From the NCBI GenBank assembly GCA_001724855.1, contig MEED01000025.1:1-57962 (forward strand): a stretch of DNA of 57,962 bases, written 5' to 3'. A program made the position numbers and the translations under genes. The notes under the pieces are model-generated. The model did not search any database. It had not been told where the DNA came from and worked only from the letters and a program-made list of their open reading frames with translations. The DNA is from Lautropia sp. SCN 69-89. GTDB lineage: Bacteria > Pseudomonadota > Gammaproteobacteria > Burkholderiales > Burkholderiaceae_E. Positions 37,256 to 45,689 of the stretch are shown piece by piece. Positions within the stretch are counted from its first letter, which is position 1. Each line of letters begins with the position of its first letter.

Positions 37256-37947
37256 GATCGTCCCCCTGGCGCAGGCGGCCCGGACGCCGGATCGCCGCCT
37301 GCTGCGGCGGGCGCGCCGAACGCGTCGAGCACGATGCGCTTGAGCAACGTCAGTTTACGATGGAAGAAATGATCCGCGCCCGGCAGGACGACGATCGGCA
37401 GTTCCTGCCGACGAGCCCAGTCGAACACCGCCTGCAACGGCACCGTGTCGTCGACTTCGCCGTGCACGACCAGCGTGTCGGCGGGTACGGGGCCGACCTC
37501 GAAGCGCGAAACCGCAGTGCCCACCAGCACCAGGCGGTCGGCGGGCTGGCCGAGTTCGCGCAGCCGGGCGGAAACCCGCGTCTGCACGTAGCTGCCGAAC
37601 GAGAATCCGGCGAGCACCAGTCGCGGTCGCGCCACGCCGATCGAGGCGGCGTGCTCGCGCGCGTGCGCCACCACCGCGAGCAGGTCGTCGGTCTCCCCGA
37701 TGCCCTCGTCGTGAACGCCCGCCGATTCCCCGACGCCGCGGAAGTTCGGGCGCCAGCAGACGTAACCCAGCGCCACCATCGCGCGGGCGAGGGTCTGGAC
37801 CACCTTGTTGTCGCGCGTGCCGCCGAACAGCGGATGCGGATGGGCAATGACCGCAACGCCGACAGGGGTGCCCGTCGGGAGGTCCAGCGCCAGGTCGATC
37901 GCGCCGGCCGGACCGTCGATCAGGAGGGCCCGGGTGGCGGAGTTCAT
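37252..37947 (-). CDS. Alpha/beta hydrolase
   Basis: 231 residues. The nucleophile elbow is GFSFGS (Ser116) and the acid/His region shows HGEVDDTVPL and LPGADHFFH. HPHPLFGGTRDNKVVQTLA and FRGVGESAG match small dienelactone-hydrolase-like esterases common in proteobacteria. No signal peptide. The start overlaps the ferredoxin stop and the stop overlaps the next gene. Substrate unknown. Confidence 0.88.
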   Translation of the reverse strand: MNSATRALLIDGPAGAIDLALDLPTGTPVGVAVIAHPHPLFGGTRDNKVVQTLARAMVALGYVCWRPNFRGVGESAGVHDEGIGETDDLLAVVAHAREHAASIGVARPRLVLAGFSFGSYVQTRVSARLRELGQPADRLVLVGTAVSRFEVGPVPADTLVVHGEVDDTVPLQAVFDWARRQELPIVVLPGADHFFHRKLTLLKRIVLDAFGAPAAAGGDPASGPPAPGGRS

Positions 37948-38258
37948 TCGAGGCGCAGTCGCGCGACCGGCCGTCCGTCTCGAAGGTGGGACTCGACGAT
38001 CTCGTCGATGTCGCTGCGATCGACGTAGGTGTACCAGACCGCGTCGGGGTAGACGACGGCCACCGGGCCTTCGTCGCAGCGATCGAGGCAACCGGCCTTG
38101 TTGACGCGAACCTTGCCCCGCCCGGCCAGCCCGAGCGCCTTGACGCGTTCCTTCGCGTAGGCCTGCAGCGACTCGGCGCCGTGCCCGGCGCAGCAGGGCC
38201 GGCCGTCGTCGCGCCGGTTCACGCAGAAGAAGATGTGGCGCTCGTAATAGTTGCTCAT
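37944..38258 (-). CDS. Thioredoxin-like [2Fe-2S] ferredoxin
   Basis: 104 residues. Cysteines at 12, 22/23, 57 and 61 (FFCVNRRDDGRPCCAG; KAGCLDRCDEGP) match thioredoxin-fold [2Fe-2S] ferredoxins. It is a small cytoplasmic electron carrier. It is the first gene of the ferredoxin-hydrolase-paralogue-paralogue run. The TATAAT seven bases upstream and lack of a Shine-Dalgarno suggest a leaderless transcript. Confidence 0.88.
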   Translation of the reverse strand: MSNYYERHIFFCVNRRDDGRPCCAGHGAESLQAYAKERVKALGLAGRGKVRVNKAGCLDRCDEGPVAVVYPDAVWYTYVDRSDIDEIVESHLRDGRPVARLRLE

Positions 38259-38265
38259 CCGGTCG

Positions 38266-38271
38266 ATTATA
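38266..38271 (-). promoter_or_regulatory. TATAAT -10 element of the ferredoxin operon
   Basis: A perfect -10 hexamer on the minus strand overlapping the TAA stop of the VanZ gene. Seven bases separate it from the ferredoxin ATG, so transcription would begin at the start codon. Confidence 0.55.
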
Positions 38272-39400
38272 GACCCCGCCTCGCGCGCGTTCGCAGGCGC
38301 CAGGCACACCATGCGATGGCCGCGAACGGCCAGGCGCTTGCCAGCGCGCGCAGCAGCCCGTGGAAGTTCGTCCAGGCGCCTCCGCCCCAGCTCATCCGCA
38401 TCGACAGGTAATAGGCGTTCGGCGGCGCGAGGTTGAACAGCAGCGTTGCAGCCGCCAGTGCGGCGATCGCCAGCCAGAGGCGTGCGCGACGCCCGACCCA
38501 TCCGAGCAGCAGCAGCGCCACGATCCCGGCCAGCAGCCCGCCCTGTGCGCCCGCGTTGAGCCATGCCAGCGCGTTGGCATGGCCCAGGTACGCGGCCGAC
38601 GCGGTCGACTTGATCGCGAACGCGGCGACGATCGGCGCCGCCACCGCAGCGGCGGCGCCGCGCGCGCCCGCGCGCAGCAGGTCGTGCGCGATGAGCCCGA
38701 TCGCCAGCACCGTCATCGAGACGCCGGCGGCTTCGGCAAAAGGCTCGAGTTCGTGAGGCAGCAGCCACGCCGACAGCCACGGATGCGCCGGCTCGCCGGG
38801 CGTCGTCGCTTCCAGCGACACCAGGTCGCCGGTGGCGAAGACGAGCGGCTGCGGATAGAACTGCGCCACCAGCCAGGCGCACAACAGCAGCAGGCCGGGC
38901 GTCGAATGCGGCGCCAGCGGCAGGGTTTCCCGGGCCCACTGTGGCCATTGCTCGATCCGGCGGCGACCGATCCAGGCGGCGACCAGCGCACCGAGCGCGC
39001 CACCGGCGGCGTTCGCGAGCAGGTCCATCCGCGAGGGCACGCGCGCCGGAAGCAGCGCCTGCGCGCATTCGAGCGTCAGCGACAGGCCGGCCGCGGCGAT
39101 CGTGGCGAGCGCCGCGGCCAGCCCCATGGAAAGGGACAGTCGCCGCGCAAGCCAGGCCGACAGCAGCAGGCCGATCGGCAGGTAGGCCAGGACGTTGACG
39201 GCCACGTCGAAGCCGGTCCACCAGCGCGGCCAGGGCTCCGACAGGAACGAGAACATCCAGCGGCCGGGCGTGCGCCAGCCCGACCACGGATACAGCGTGG
39301 CGTAGACCACCGCGGCGAGCCAGGCGGCCAGCCACGCGCCGGTGGCCGCGCCCTGCGGTCGGGCTGCGGGAATCGGCGGCTGGGTGGGGAGGCGCGGCAC
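38267..39400 (-). CDS. VanZ-family membrane protein
   Basis: 377 residues with about nine hydrophobic helices. The N-terminal half is a VanZ-like domain: ATLYPWSGWRTPG, FDVAVNVLAYLPIGLLLSAW, and RVPSRMDLLANAAGGALGAL. The C-terminal half is a further membrane region without recognised motifs. GTG start at 39400. VanZ contributes to glycopeptide resistance in enterococci; in proteobacteria the role is unknown and resistance should not be assumed. Confidence 0.82.
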   Translation of the reverse strand: MPRLPTQPPIPAARPQGAATGAWLAAWLAAVVYATLYPWSGWRTPGRWMFSFLSEPWPRWWTGFDVAVNVLAYLPIGLLLSAWLARRLSLSMGLAAALATIAAAGLSLTLECAQALLPARVPSRMDLLANAAGGALGALVAAWIGRRRIEQWPQWARETLPLAPHSTPGLLLLCAWLVAQFYPQPLVFATGDLVSLEATTPGEPAHPWLSAWLLPHELEPFAEAAGVSMTVLAIGLIAHDLLRAGARGAAAAVAAPIVAAFAIKSTASAAYLGHANALAWLNAGAQGGLLAGIVALLLLGWVGRRARLWLAIAALAAATLLFNLAPPNAYYLSMRMSWGGGAWTNFHGLLRALASAWPFAAIAWCAWRLRTRARRGL

Positions 39401-39487
39401 CGTTCAAGCTTAACGGCTGCGGGTCCTTCGGAGTCGAATTGCGGGTCCGATCCGGCTTCGGCAGATTCCCCGGTGCCGGGCTCGGGC

Positions 39488-39493
39488 TATGAT
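39488..39493 (+). promoter_or_regulatory. -10-like element of birA
   Basis: TATGAT matches the -10 consensus at five of six positions and ends eight bases before the birA ATG. No Shine-Dalgarno is present, so a leaderless transcript is likely. Confidence 0.45.
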
Positions 39494-39501
39494 CGGCCGT
39501 C

Positions 39502-40320
39502 ATGAGCCTGCTCGACGCCGAAGCCATACGCACAGCCGCGGCCCTCGAACGCCTGCGCATCGAGACGGTCGACGAGATCGGCTCGACGAACCTGGCGCTG
39601 ATGGACGCCCCGCTGGGGCCGCAGCCCGCGCCGGCGCGGCTGCTGGCCGCGGCGCGGCAGACGGCAGGGCGGGGCCGGCGCGGGCGCGCCTGGCTCAGCC
39701 CCGAGGGCCGCTCGCTCGCCTTCTCGCTTGCCGTCGAGCGCCGCGTGCGCGCGCAACAGCCGCCGGCGGCGATTTCGCTCGCGGTGGGCGCCGCCGCGGC
39801 GGCCGCGCTCGCCTGCTGGGCACCCGATGTGCGCCTGAAGTGGCCGAACGACCTGTTGCGCGCGCGCCGCAAGCTCGGCGGCATCCTGGTCGAATGCAGG
39901 CGCGGCCTAGCCGACGCCGGTGCCGACGGCAGCGTGATCGAGCGGATCGTGGTCGGCATCGGCCTGAACCTGCTCGCGCCGCCGCCGGGCTCGATCGGGC
40001 AGCCGGCCTGTGGCCTGTTCGACGGTGAGGCGCCGCCGGTGCGGGCGGCCGAAACGGTCATCGGCGTGCTCGCTGCGGCGACCGTGCCGGCGGTGCATCG
40101 TTTTCTCGACGAAGGGCTTGCGCCGTTCGTGCAGGCCTGGCGCCGGCTCGATGCGCTCGCCGGCGAAGAGGTGGCGCTGCTCGAGGGCGATCGCGTCGTC
40201 GCCGCCGGACGTTCGCTCGGCCTCGACGCCAGCGGCGGCCTGCGCGTGCAGCTGGCCGACGGCATTCGGGTCGTGCACAGCGGCGAGGTGTCGCTGCGTC
40301 CGCTCGACGCATTGCGCTGA
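39502..40320 (+). CDS. birA: Biotin--[acetyl-CoA carboxylase] ligase
   Basis: 272 residues. The biotin/ATP-binding loop is GRGRRGRAW (56-64) after RQTA, KWPNDLL carries the catalytic lysine, and GIGLNLLAPP follows. The C-terminal SH3-like domain is present (GRSLGLDASGGLRVQL). No N-terminal helix-turn-helix, so it is a monofunctional ligase, not a repressor. In many betaproteobacteria the pantothenate kinase gene coaX follows birA; here the next gene is the SPOR protein. Confidence 0.93.
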   Translation: MSLLDAEAIRTAAALERLRIETVDEIGSTNLALMDAPLGPQPAPARLLAAARQTAGRGRRGRAWLSPEGRSLAFSLAVERRVRAQQPPAAISLAVGAAAAAALACWAPDVRLKWPNDLLRARRKLGGILVECRRGLADAGADGSVIERIVVGIGLNLLAPPPGSIGQPACGLFDGEAPPVRAAETVIGVLAAATVPAVHRFLDEGLAPFVQAWRRLDALAGEEVALLEGDRVVAAGRSLGLDASGGLRVQLADGIRVVHSGEVSLRPLDALR

Positions 40321-40334
40321 CGCGGCCCGCCCCG

Positions 40335-41183
40335 ATGCGCTGGCTGCTGGCACTGCTGCTCCTGGCGAACCTGTTCACCTTCGCGCTGTTCCAGGGGTGG
40401 CTGTCGCCGTGGATCCGCGGCGACCGCGAGCCGCAGCGGCTTGCCGAGCAGCGCAGCGCCGAGCGCCTGCGGGTCGTGCCCTTGCAGCGGCTCGGCCCGG
40501 TGCAGGCGCCCGTGCCGGGCACACCTGCAGGCGCGTCGGGCACACCGTCGGCGGCCGAGCCGGCGCCGGTGCTTCCGCAGTCCCCGTCGGCACCGCAATC
40601 GCCGTCCGCGCCGCAGTCCCTCTTTCAACCGCAGCCCGCGGCCGCGCAGCAGCCCGGCTCGGCGTTGCCACACGGTCCGGGCGCCGCGGCCGGGCCCATT
40701 TCGAGCCCGTTCGCGCCAGATGCCACGGCACCGCCCGACGAGGTCTGCGTCGCGTTCGTCGCGCTCGACGAGCAGCGAGCCGGCCGCCTTCGCGAAGCGC
40801 TGCAGGCCGCCGGCGCGCGTGTCGCGTCGACCCGCGTCGAACAGCCTTCCGGCTACCTCGTCTACGTGCCGCCCGCACCCACCCGTGCCGACGCGCAACA
40901 GCGGCTCGCCGCGCTGCGGGCGGCCGGCCAGCCCGACGTTTTCGTGGTGCAGGACGGGCCGCTGCGGCTCGCGATCTCGGTCGGTCTGTTCCGCTCGGAG
41001 GACACTGCGCGGGCGCTGGTGGCGCGTCTGCAACAGCGCGGCGAAACCGGCCTGCAGATCGTGCCTCGCGGGCCGGTCACCGTGCGCATACGCCTGCAGG
41101 CGTACTGGCCCGACGCCGCGTCGGCGACCGCGGCGGCAGCGATCGGCAGTCGCTTCGATGCGGCGGCGCGCGACTGCGCCTGA
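40335..41183 (+). CDS. SPOR-domain-like protein with N-terminal membrane anchor
   Basis: 282 residues. A single N-terminal hydrophobic helix (WLLALLLLANLFTFALF) is followed by a Pro/Ala/Gln-rich periplasmic linker (about 50-130) and two SPOR-like repeats near 135-205 and 205-275 (VYVPPAPTRADAQQRLAALR; ISVGLFRSEDTARALVARL). It probably binds peptidoglycan at the septum or cell envelope. Located directly after birA, as in many Burkholderiales. Confidence 0.75.
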   Translation: MRWLLALLLLANLFTFALFQGWLSPWIRGDREPQRLAEQRSAERLRVVPLQRLGPVQAPVPGTPAGASGTPSAAEPAPVLPQSPSAPQSPSAPQSLFQPQPAAAQQPGSALPHGPGAAAGPISSPFAPDATAPPDEVCVAFVALDEQRAGRLREALQAAGARVASTRVEQPSGYLVYVPPAPTRADAQQRLAALRAAGQPDVFVVQDGPLRLAISVGLFRSEDTARALVARLQQRGETGLQIVPRGPVTVRIRLQAYWPDAASATAAAAIGSRFDAAARDCA

Positions 41184-41235
41184 CTGCAAAGGTGGACCGG
41201 GCCCGGGCCGGGCTCGATCCGGCTTCGGCGAGATC

Positions 41236-41739
41236 TCAGGCCGTGCGGCCTGCGCCGGCGCGGATACGATCGACCAGGTCGGTGGTCGAGCGCTGGAAGC
41301 GGAACGGGATCGCGTGCACCGAACCGCCCCAGCCGCGCACTTCGCGCGCGCCGACGATCTGCTCGAGCGGCCAGTCGCCGCCCTTGACCAGTACATCGGG
41401 CCGCAGCGCGACGATCAGTTCGAGCGGTGTGTCGGCCTCGAACCAGGTGACCAGCGTCGTCGACTCGAGCGCCGCCACGACCGCGAGCCGGTCGGCCAGC
41501 GGATTGAGCGGCCGGTCGGGCCCCTTGCCCAGGCGCTTGACCGAGCCGTCGCTGTTCAGCGCGACCACCAGCGAGGCACCGAGTGCGCGCGCCTCGGCCA
41601 GGCAGGTGACGTGGCCGCGGTGCAGCAGGTCGAACACGCCGTTGGTGAAGACCATCGGACGCGGCAACTGCCCGGCGTACGTCGCGGCGTGCGCCGGGTC
41701 GATGATCTTGTGCTCGAAGCCGACCAGTGCGTTGCTCAC
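41236..41739 (-). CDS. rfaE2: D-glycero-beta-D-manno-heptose 1-phosphate adenylyltransferase
   Basis: 167 residues, matching the C-terminal half of HldE as a separate protein. The nucleotidyltransferase motif HxGH is HRGH (40-43) in FTNGVFDLLHRGHV, and LVKGGDWPLEQIVG is characteristic. It makes ADP-heptose for lipopolysaccharide inner core. Start at the ATG at 41739. Convergent with the SPOR gene. Confidence 0.93.
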   Translation of the reverse strand: MSNALVGFEHKIIDPAHAATYAGQLPRPMVFTNGVFDLLHRGHVTCLAEARALGASLVVALNSDGSVKRLGKGPDRPLNPLADRLAVVAALESTTLVTWFEADTPLELIVALRPDVLVKGGDWPLEQIVGAREVRGWGGSVHAIPFRFQRSTTDLVDRIRAGAGRTA

Positions 41740-41806
41740 CCGGGCGTTGCCTCGCGAGCGGGCGGGGCCCGGCGGGCCCCGATCGCCCCGATTCTAGCAA
41801 CGCTGG

Positions 41807-42250
41807 TCAGTGAGCCATCCGCCGTCGGAGCCAGCGCATCAGCGCGCCGACGAACGGCAGCTTCGCATACAGCTCCCCGGCCGCGTCCCAGTAGTCGCGG
41901 TGCTCGACGATGCGGCCGTCGGCGCCGAAGCGCAGCAACGTGGCGCCTTCGATGAGCTGCAGGGGCGCCGAGCCTGCACGCCGGAAGCGGAACTCGAAGT
42001 CCCAGGCGAGGAAGGCCTGCCCGTCGCTCTCGATCGCCTCGCGGATCGCGAAGCGCGGTTCGGCGAGCCGGGCGAACATCGCCGCGAAGACCGCCTCGAT
42101 CGCAGCGGTGCCGCGCACGTCGCTGAACGGATCGCGAAAGCGTGCATCCTCGGCGTAGATCCGCGCGAGCGCCGGCAGGTCTTCGGGCCGAAGCGACTCG
42201 AAGAACGCGATGACGCGGCGCAGGGCTGGCGAGACACGGTGGTCGTTCAT
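41807..42250 (-). CDS. SnoaL/NTF2-like protein, last gene of the lipid operon
   Basis: 147 residues in an NTF2-like (SnoaL) fold: VIAFFESLRPEDLPALARIY, FRDPFSDVRG, and WDFEFRFRRAG followed by IVEHRDYWDAAGELY. The His/Asp pair in the last segment resembles ketosteroid-isomerase-type pockets. Start at the ATG at 42250, 16 bases after the dehydrogenase stop. It commonly accompanies DUF1365/CFA clusters. Substrate unknown. Confidence 0.78.
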   Translation of the reverse strand: MNDHRVSPALRRVIAFFESLRPEDLPALARIYAEDARFRDPFSDVRGTAAIEAVFAAMFARLAEPRFAIREAIESDGQAFLAWDFEFRFRRAGSAPLQLIEGATLLRFGADGRIVEHRDYWDAAGELYAKLPFVGALMRWLRRRMAH

Positions 42251-42266
42251 GGCGGCCTGATGACGA

Positions 42267-43109
42267 TCAGAGTCCGGTGACGCGGCGTACCGCGGCAAAG
42301 AATGCGCGGTGCGGCAGCACGCGCAGCAGGTGCATCCACGACGTGAAGATGCGCGGAAAGCGGATCTCGAACGCGCCCCTGGCGAACCCTTCGACGATCG
42401 CCTCGGCCGCCTGCCCGGCGTCGACGAGCGCCGGCATCCTGAAGTCGTTCGCGGCGGTCATCGGCGTGTCGACGAAACCCGGGCTGACCAGCCAGACGCC
42501 GAGCCCTTCGGGTGCGAGGTCGAGGTAGAGCGCCTCGGCGAGGTTGATCAGCGCGGCCTTGGTCGGGCCGTAGACCAGCGACTTCGGAAGGCCGCGGTAT
42601 CCGGCGACGCTGCCGACCAGCGCGATGCCGCCGTGGCCCTGGCGCCGCAGCACCGGAACCACCGCGTCGATTCCGTTGAGCACGCCCTCCAGGTTGACCT
42701 GGAGCATCGAGCGCGCCTGCCCGAGGTCGAAGTCCTGCGCGCGCATCGGCACGTACCGGCCCGCAACCCAGACCACGAGGTCGAACCCGCCCCATTCGCG
42801 GTCGATGCGCGTGGCGGCAGCGGCGACGGCGGCCGCGTCGGCCACGTCGAGCGGCAGCGCGAGCCCGGGCGCCGGTGCGCTCGCGAGCAGCGCTCGCAGC
42901 GGCGCCTCGCGGCGCGCGCTCAGCGCCAGTCGCGCGCCGAGCGCGCCCAGTCGGCGCGCGAGCGCGGCGCCGATGCCGCTGGACGCGCCGACGATCCAGA
43001 CACGGCGACCGTTCCAGTCGCGCAGTGGTTCGTTCAGCGGAGCGAAGAGCCGACGGCGCCCGCGCGCGCGCGCGACGCCGGCCGGGACGCCGGGCATCGC
43101 GCTGCTCAC
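42267..43109 (-). CDS. Short-chain dehydrogenase/reductase of the lipid operon
   Basis: 280 residues. A short N-terminal extension is followed by the NAD(P) motif IVGASSGIGAAL, VWVAGRYV in place of the NNAG motif, catalytic Ser in GSVAGYRG, and YGPTK. GTG start overlapping the DUF3833 stop. Equivalent genes occur in the light- or singlet-oxygen-induced clusters of other proteobacteria, with a proposed role in modifying membrane lipids. Confidence 0.85.
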   Translation of the reverse strand: MSSAMPGVPAGVARARGRRRLFAPLNEPLRDWNGRRVWIVGASSGIGAALARRLGALGARLALSARREAPLRALLASAPAPGLALPLDVADAAAVAAAATRIDREWGGFDLVVWVAGRYVPMRAQDFDLGQARSMLQVNLEGVLNGIDAVVPVLRRQGHGGIALVGSVAGYRGLPKSLVYGPTKAALINLAEALYLDLAPEGLGVWLVSPGFVDTPMTAANDFRMPALVDAGQAAEAIVEGFARGAFEIRFPRIFTSWMHLLRVLPHRAFFAAVRRVTGL

Positions 43110-43690
43110 GATCGCCGCGAGAAAGACAGCGTGACCTCGCCGAGCCGCACGCCGAACTTGCTCATCACCGCGCGGTTCAGCATCACGCGTTCGTCGACCA
43201 GGTACATCCAGTCGTCCATGTCGACGTGCCAGGTGCGCCCGTCCACCGGCAGCGCCAGCGTGTAGCGCCAGTGGAACGCGTTGCCGGCCACCGTGCCCGT
43301 CGCCTCGCCGACGACGTCGTCGGCGGTGCCGCGCCAGCGTCCGGGTCCGTCGCGCCGCAGCGTCCAGACGCGCCGGCTGGTGGTGCCGTCGGAGTAGCGG
43401 AACGATTCGTCGAGCTGGCCGACGTCGCCTTGCCAGCTGCAGCGGATCTCGACGACGAAGCGGCGAACCACCTTGCCGCTGCGGTCCTGGAACACGCCCC
43501 AGGCATCGACGGTGCCGTCGAAGTAGCGCCTGAGGTCCAGCGCCGGACGTTCGTCGCGGTAGGCGGCGGGTTCGACCGCGGCGCAGCCGGCCAGCGCCAA
43601 CGCGCCGCCGGCGGCCAGCAGCCAGCGCCGGCGCGACGGCGCGGAAAGCCCCGCGGACAGATCGGGAGGCGGTAACGTGGCTGGGTTCAT
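43106..43690 (-). CDS. DUF3833 lipoprotein
   Basis: 194 residues. An N-terminal RRRWLLAAGGALALAGC shows a twin arginine and lipobox LAGC, so it is an exported lipoprotein. The body is a beta-rich DUF3833 domain: LDLRRYFDGTVDAWGVFQDR, WHVDMDDWMYLVDE and MSKFGVRLGEVTLSF. Possibly a lipocalin-like lipid binder. Start overlaps the MFS stop by four bases. Confidence 0.83.
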   Translation of the reverse strand: MNPATLPPPDLSAGLSAPSRRRWLLAAGGALALAGCAAVEPAAYRDERPALDLRRYFDGTVDAWGVFQDRSGKVVRRFVVEIRCSWQGDVGQLDESFRYSDGTTSRRVWTLRRDGPGRWRGTADDVVGEATGTVAGNAFHWRYTLALPVDGRTWHVDMDDWMYLVDERVMLNRAVMSKFGVRLGEVTLSFSRRS

Positions 43691-44967
43691 CGTGGGGATT
43701 CCTCCTCGGGTTCGCGTTGCGGCAGCGGCGACAGCAGCAGTACCGCGCCGGCGGCCAGCTTCAGCGCGCCGGGCAGCGCCGCGTAGGCCAGGGCCAGTGC
43801 CAGCGTCGCGCCGGGTCCCGCCCCCGGCCGATACCCGGTAGCGGCGAGCAGCGGCAGGCCGAGGCCGGCGGCAGCTGCGAGATTGAGCTTCGTCGCGAGG
43901 TTCCAGACGCCGAAGTAGGCGCCCTCGTGGCGCCCGCGGTCGCCATTGGCGTGGATCACCGAGGCGAGCAGTGCCGGCGGCATCGCGAGATCGGCGCCCA
44001 GCGCGAGCCCGGTGAGCACGCAGACGAGCCAGAACGCGGCCACGTCGCCCGGCCCGAGCCCCAGTGTCGCGGCGAACGCGACGACGGCGAAAGCCATCCC
44101 GAGCAGCCACGCGTTGCGCAGCCCGACGCGTGCGGCCAGCGCGATCCACAGCGGCATCCCGGCGGCGCCCGCGAGGAAGTAGCTCACGAGGAACAGCGGC
44201 ACCTGTGCCTCGGCATGCAGCACGTCGCGCACGAAGAACAGCAGCAGCGTCGCGGGAATCGCCGTCGCGATTCCGTTCAGCACGAAGGCCGCGAGCAGCC
44301 AGCGGAACGCCCCGTTCGCCAGCACGGTGCGCCAGCGCACGCGCCACGACGGGGCCGCAGGCCGATCGATGCCGCTGGGCGCCCAGCGCAGCAGCAGTGC
44401 CGCGACCGCGGCGAGCAAAGCGAACGCGAAGGCGAGCACGGGCGCGTGCTCGGGCGTGAGCAGCGCGGCGGCGGCGACCACCCCGACGAGCCCGAACGCT
44501 TCGCGGGTTCCGGCGACGCGGGCCTGTTGGCGCTCGCCGACGCCGATCTGTGCGCCCCAGGACTGGTAGGCGATCGTGGCCGCCGAGTATGCGAGATAGG
44601 TGACGATCGAGGTCGCGGCGAGCCAGCCGGCAAGCTGCCCGTCGGATGCGCCCCGCGGGGGTGCGAGCATTGCCCAGAAGCCGAGCGCGAGCACCGGCAG
44701 CGCGGCCCGGATCCAGTGGCGGGGAGTCCAGCGATTGCGCGCGCCGTCGACCGATGCGCCGATCAGCGGGTCGGCGAGCGCATCGACGAGCCGCGCGACG
44801 AACAGCACCGCGCCGACGACCGCCAGCTCGAGCCCGAGCGACTGGCCGTACAGGCTCGGCAACAGCACGAACAGCGGCAGCTCGAGCAACGCCAGCGGCA
44901 GGCGCAGCGATGCGTACGCCGCCAGACCCGTGGTCGAGGGCGCGGTCGTCATTGCAGTCCCGGTCAT
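43687..44967 (-). CDS. MFS transporter, glycoside/cation symporter-like
   Basis: 426 residues with about 12 membrane helices. The loop after helix two (FVARLVDALADPLIGASVDGARNRW) carries the GPH/MFS_2 signature D-P-x-x-G-x-x-x-D. It may move a lipid precursor or head group. An in-frame ATG at 44952 is a possible alternative start. Overlaps both neighbours by four bases, so tightly coupled in the operon. Confidence 0.85.
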   Translation of the reverse strand: MTGTAMTTAPSTTGLAAYASLRLPLALLELPLFVLLPSLYGQSLGLELAVVGAVLFVARLVDALADPLIGASVDGARNRWTPRHWIRAALPVLALGFWAMLAPPRGASDGQLAGWLAATSIVTYLAYSAATIAYQSWGAQIGVGERQQARVAGTREAFGLVGVVAAAALLTPEHAPVLAFAFALLAAVAALLLRWAPSGIDRPAAPSWRVRWRTVLANGAFRWLLAAFVLNGIATAIPATLLLFFVRDVLHAEAQVPLFLVSYFLAGAAGMPLWIALAARVGLRNAWLLGMAFAVVAFAATLGLGPGDVAAFWLVCVLTGLALGADLAMPPALLASVIHANGDRGRHEGAYFGVWNLATKLNLAAAAGLGLPLLAATGYRPGAGPGATLALALAYAALPGALKLAAGAVLLLSPLPQREPEEESPR

Positions 44968-45689
44968 TGCCCGGGGCTGCGCGCGTGCGCGGTCGCGCCC
45001 AGCAGTGCTTCGCGCAGCTGCGGCGCCGCGGTCCGAGCGTCGAGCCAGATGCCGAAGAACGCGCGCGCGAAGGCCGGGTCCGCGACACTGCCGATCGGCT
45101 GTTCGTTCAGGAAGAAGCGTGTGCCCGTCCGGGGATCGAAGATCCCGGCGATCCGGTCACCGTCGCGCACGTCCGGGAAGATGGCGGCCATCCGCTCGAG
45201 CCAGCCGATGCGCTGGCCCTCGGTCGCGGCGAGCCCCAATCGCGCGATCTCGGCCGCGCTGCGCTCGGCGATCGCTGCACCCGACAGCGATCGCGCATAG
45301 CGGATCTCCAGCGCGAACGCGTCGTCGCCGATGCGCTCAGGGTCGAGGCCGCGCGGGCCGACCCACAGCCGGGCATCGTAGATGCGCAGTCCGAACCAGC
45401 GCAGCGTGCCTTCGCCGGCGAGGCGGGCCGCGGGCAGCGAGGCGCGGATCGGCGCGGGTGCGGCCGAGCGGGAATCGGGCGCCGTCTGCACGGCTTGCAC
45501 CGCCGCGATGGCAGGCGCACGCGCCGGCGCGTCGAACGAGGGTTCCGCGGCCTGCGCGGGCGTGATGGCCAGCGCTGCGGCGAAGGCCGGCGCTGCGGCG
45601 ACGACGAGTGCTCCGGCGGCGGCCGCAGTGTGCGCCGTCGCGGTCGATCGTCGCGCCGCTGCGCGGGCTCGCGGTGCCGGTTGCGTCAT
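44964..45689 (-). CDS. Chalcone-isomerase-like exported protein
   Basis: 241 residues. A hydrophobic signal segment (AAAGALVVAAAPAFAAALA) is followed by an Ala-rich stretch and a chalcone-isomerase-like domain: LAGEGTLRWFGLRIYDARLWV, LEIRYARSLSGAAIAERSA and FFLNEQPIGSVADPAFARAF. Bacterial members are periplasmic and have no proven isomerase activity; fatty-acid binding is suspected. Start at the ATG at 45689, overlapping the CFA gene stop. Confidence 0.82.
   Translation of the reverse strand: MTQPAPRARAAARRSTATAHTAAAAGALVVAAAPAFAAALAITPAQAAEPSFDAPARAPAIAAVQAVQTAPDSRSAAPAPIRASLPAARLAGEGTLRWFGLRIYDARLWVGPRGLDPERIGDDAFALEIRYARSLSGAAIAERSAAEIARLGLAATEGQRIGWLERMAAIFPDVRDGDRIAGIFDPRTGTRFFLNEQPIGSVADPAFARAFFGIWLDARTAAPQLREALLGATAHARSPGQ

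Noticed and set aside
38267-39400. Glycopeptide-resistance determinant
   Set aside because: VanZ-like domains are widespread in Gram-negative bacteria without any other van genes, and nothing here supports resistance.
39448-41229. A 15-base repeat (CGATCCGGCTTCGGC) at 39448-39462 and 41215-41229 flanking birA and the SPOR gene
   Set aside because: Short, GC-rich, without inverted ends or target duplication. Probably chance or a minor local repeat, not a mobile element.
37944-41396. A 1150-codon minus-strand frame
   Set aside because: Only its last 104 codons (ferredoxin) are real. The rest is Arg/Ala-rich shadow sequence opposite VanZ, birA and SPOR genes, caused by high GC at third positions.
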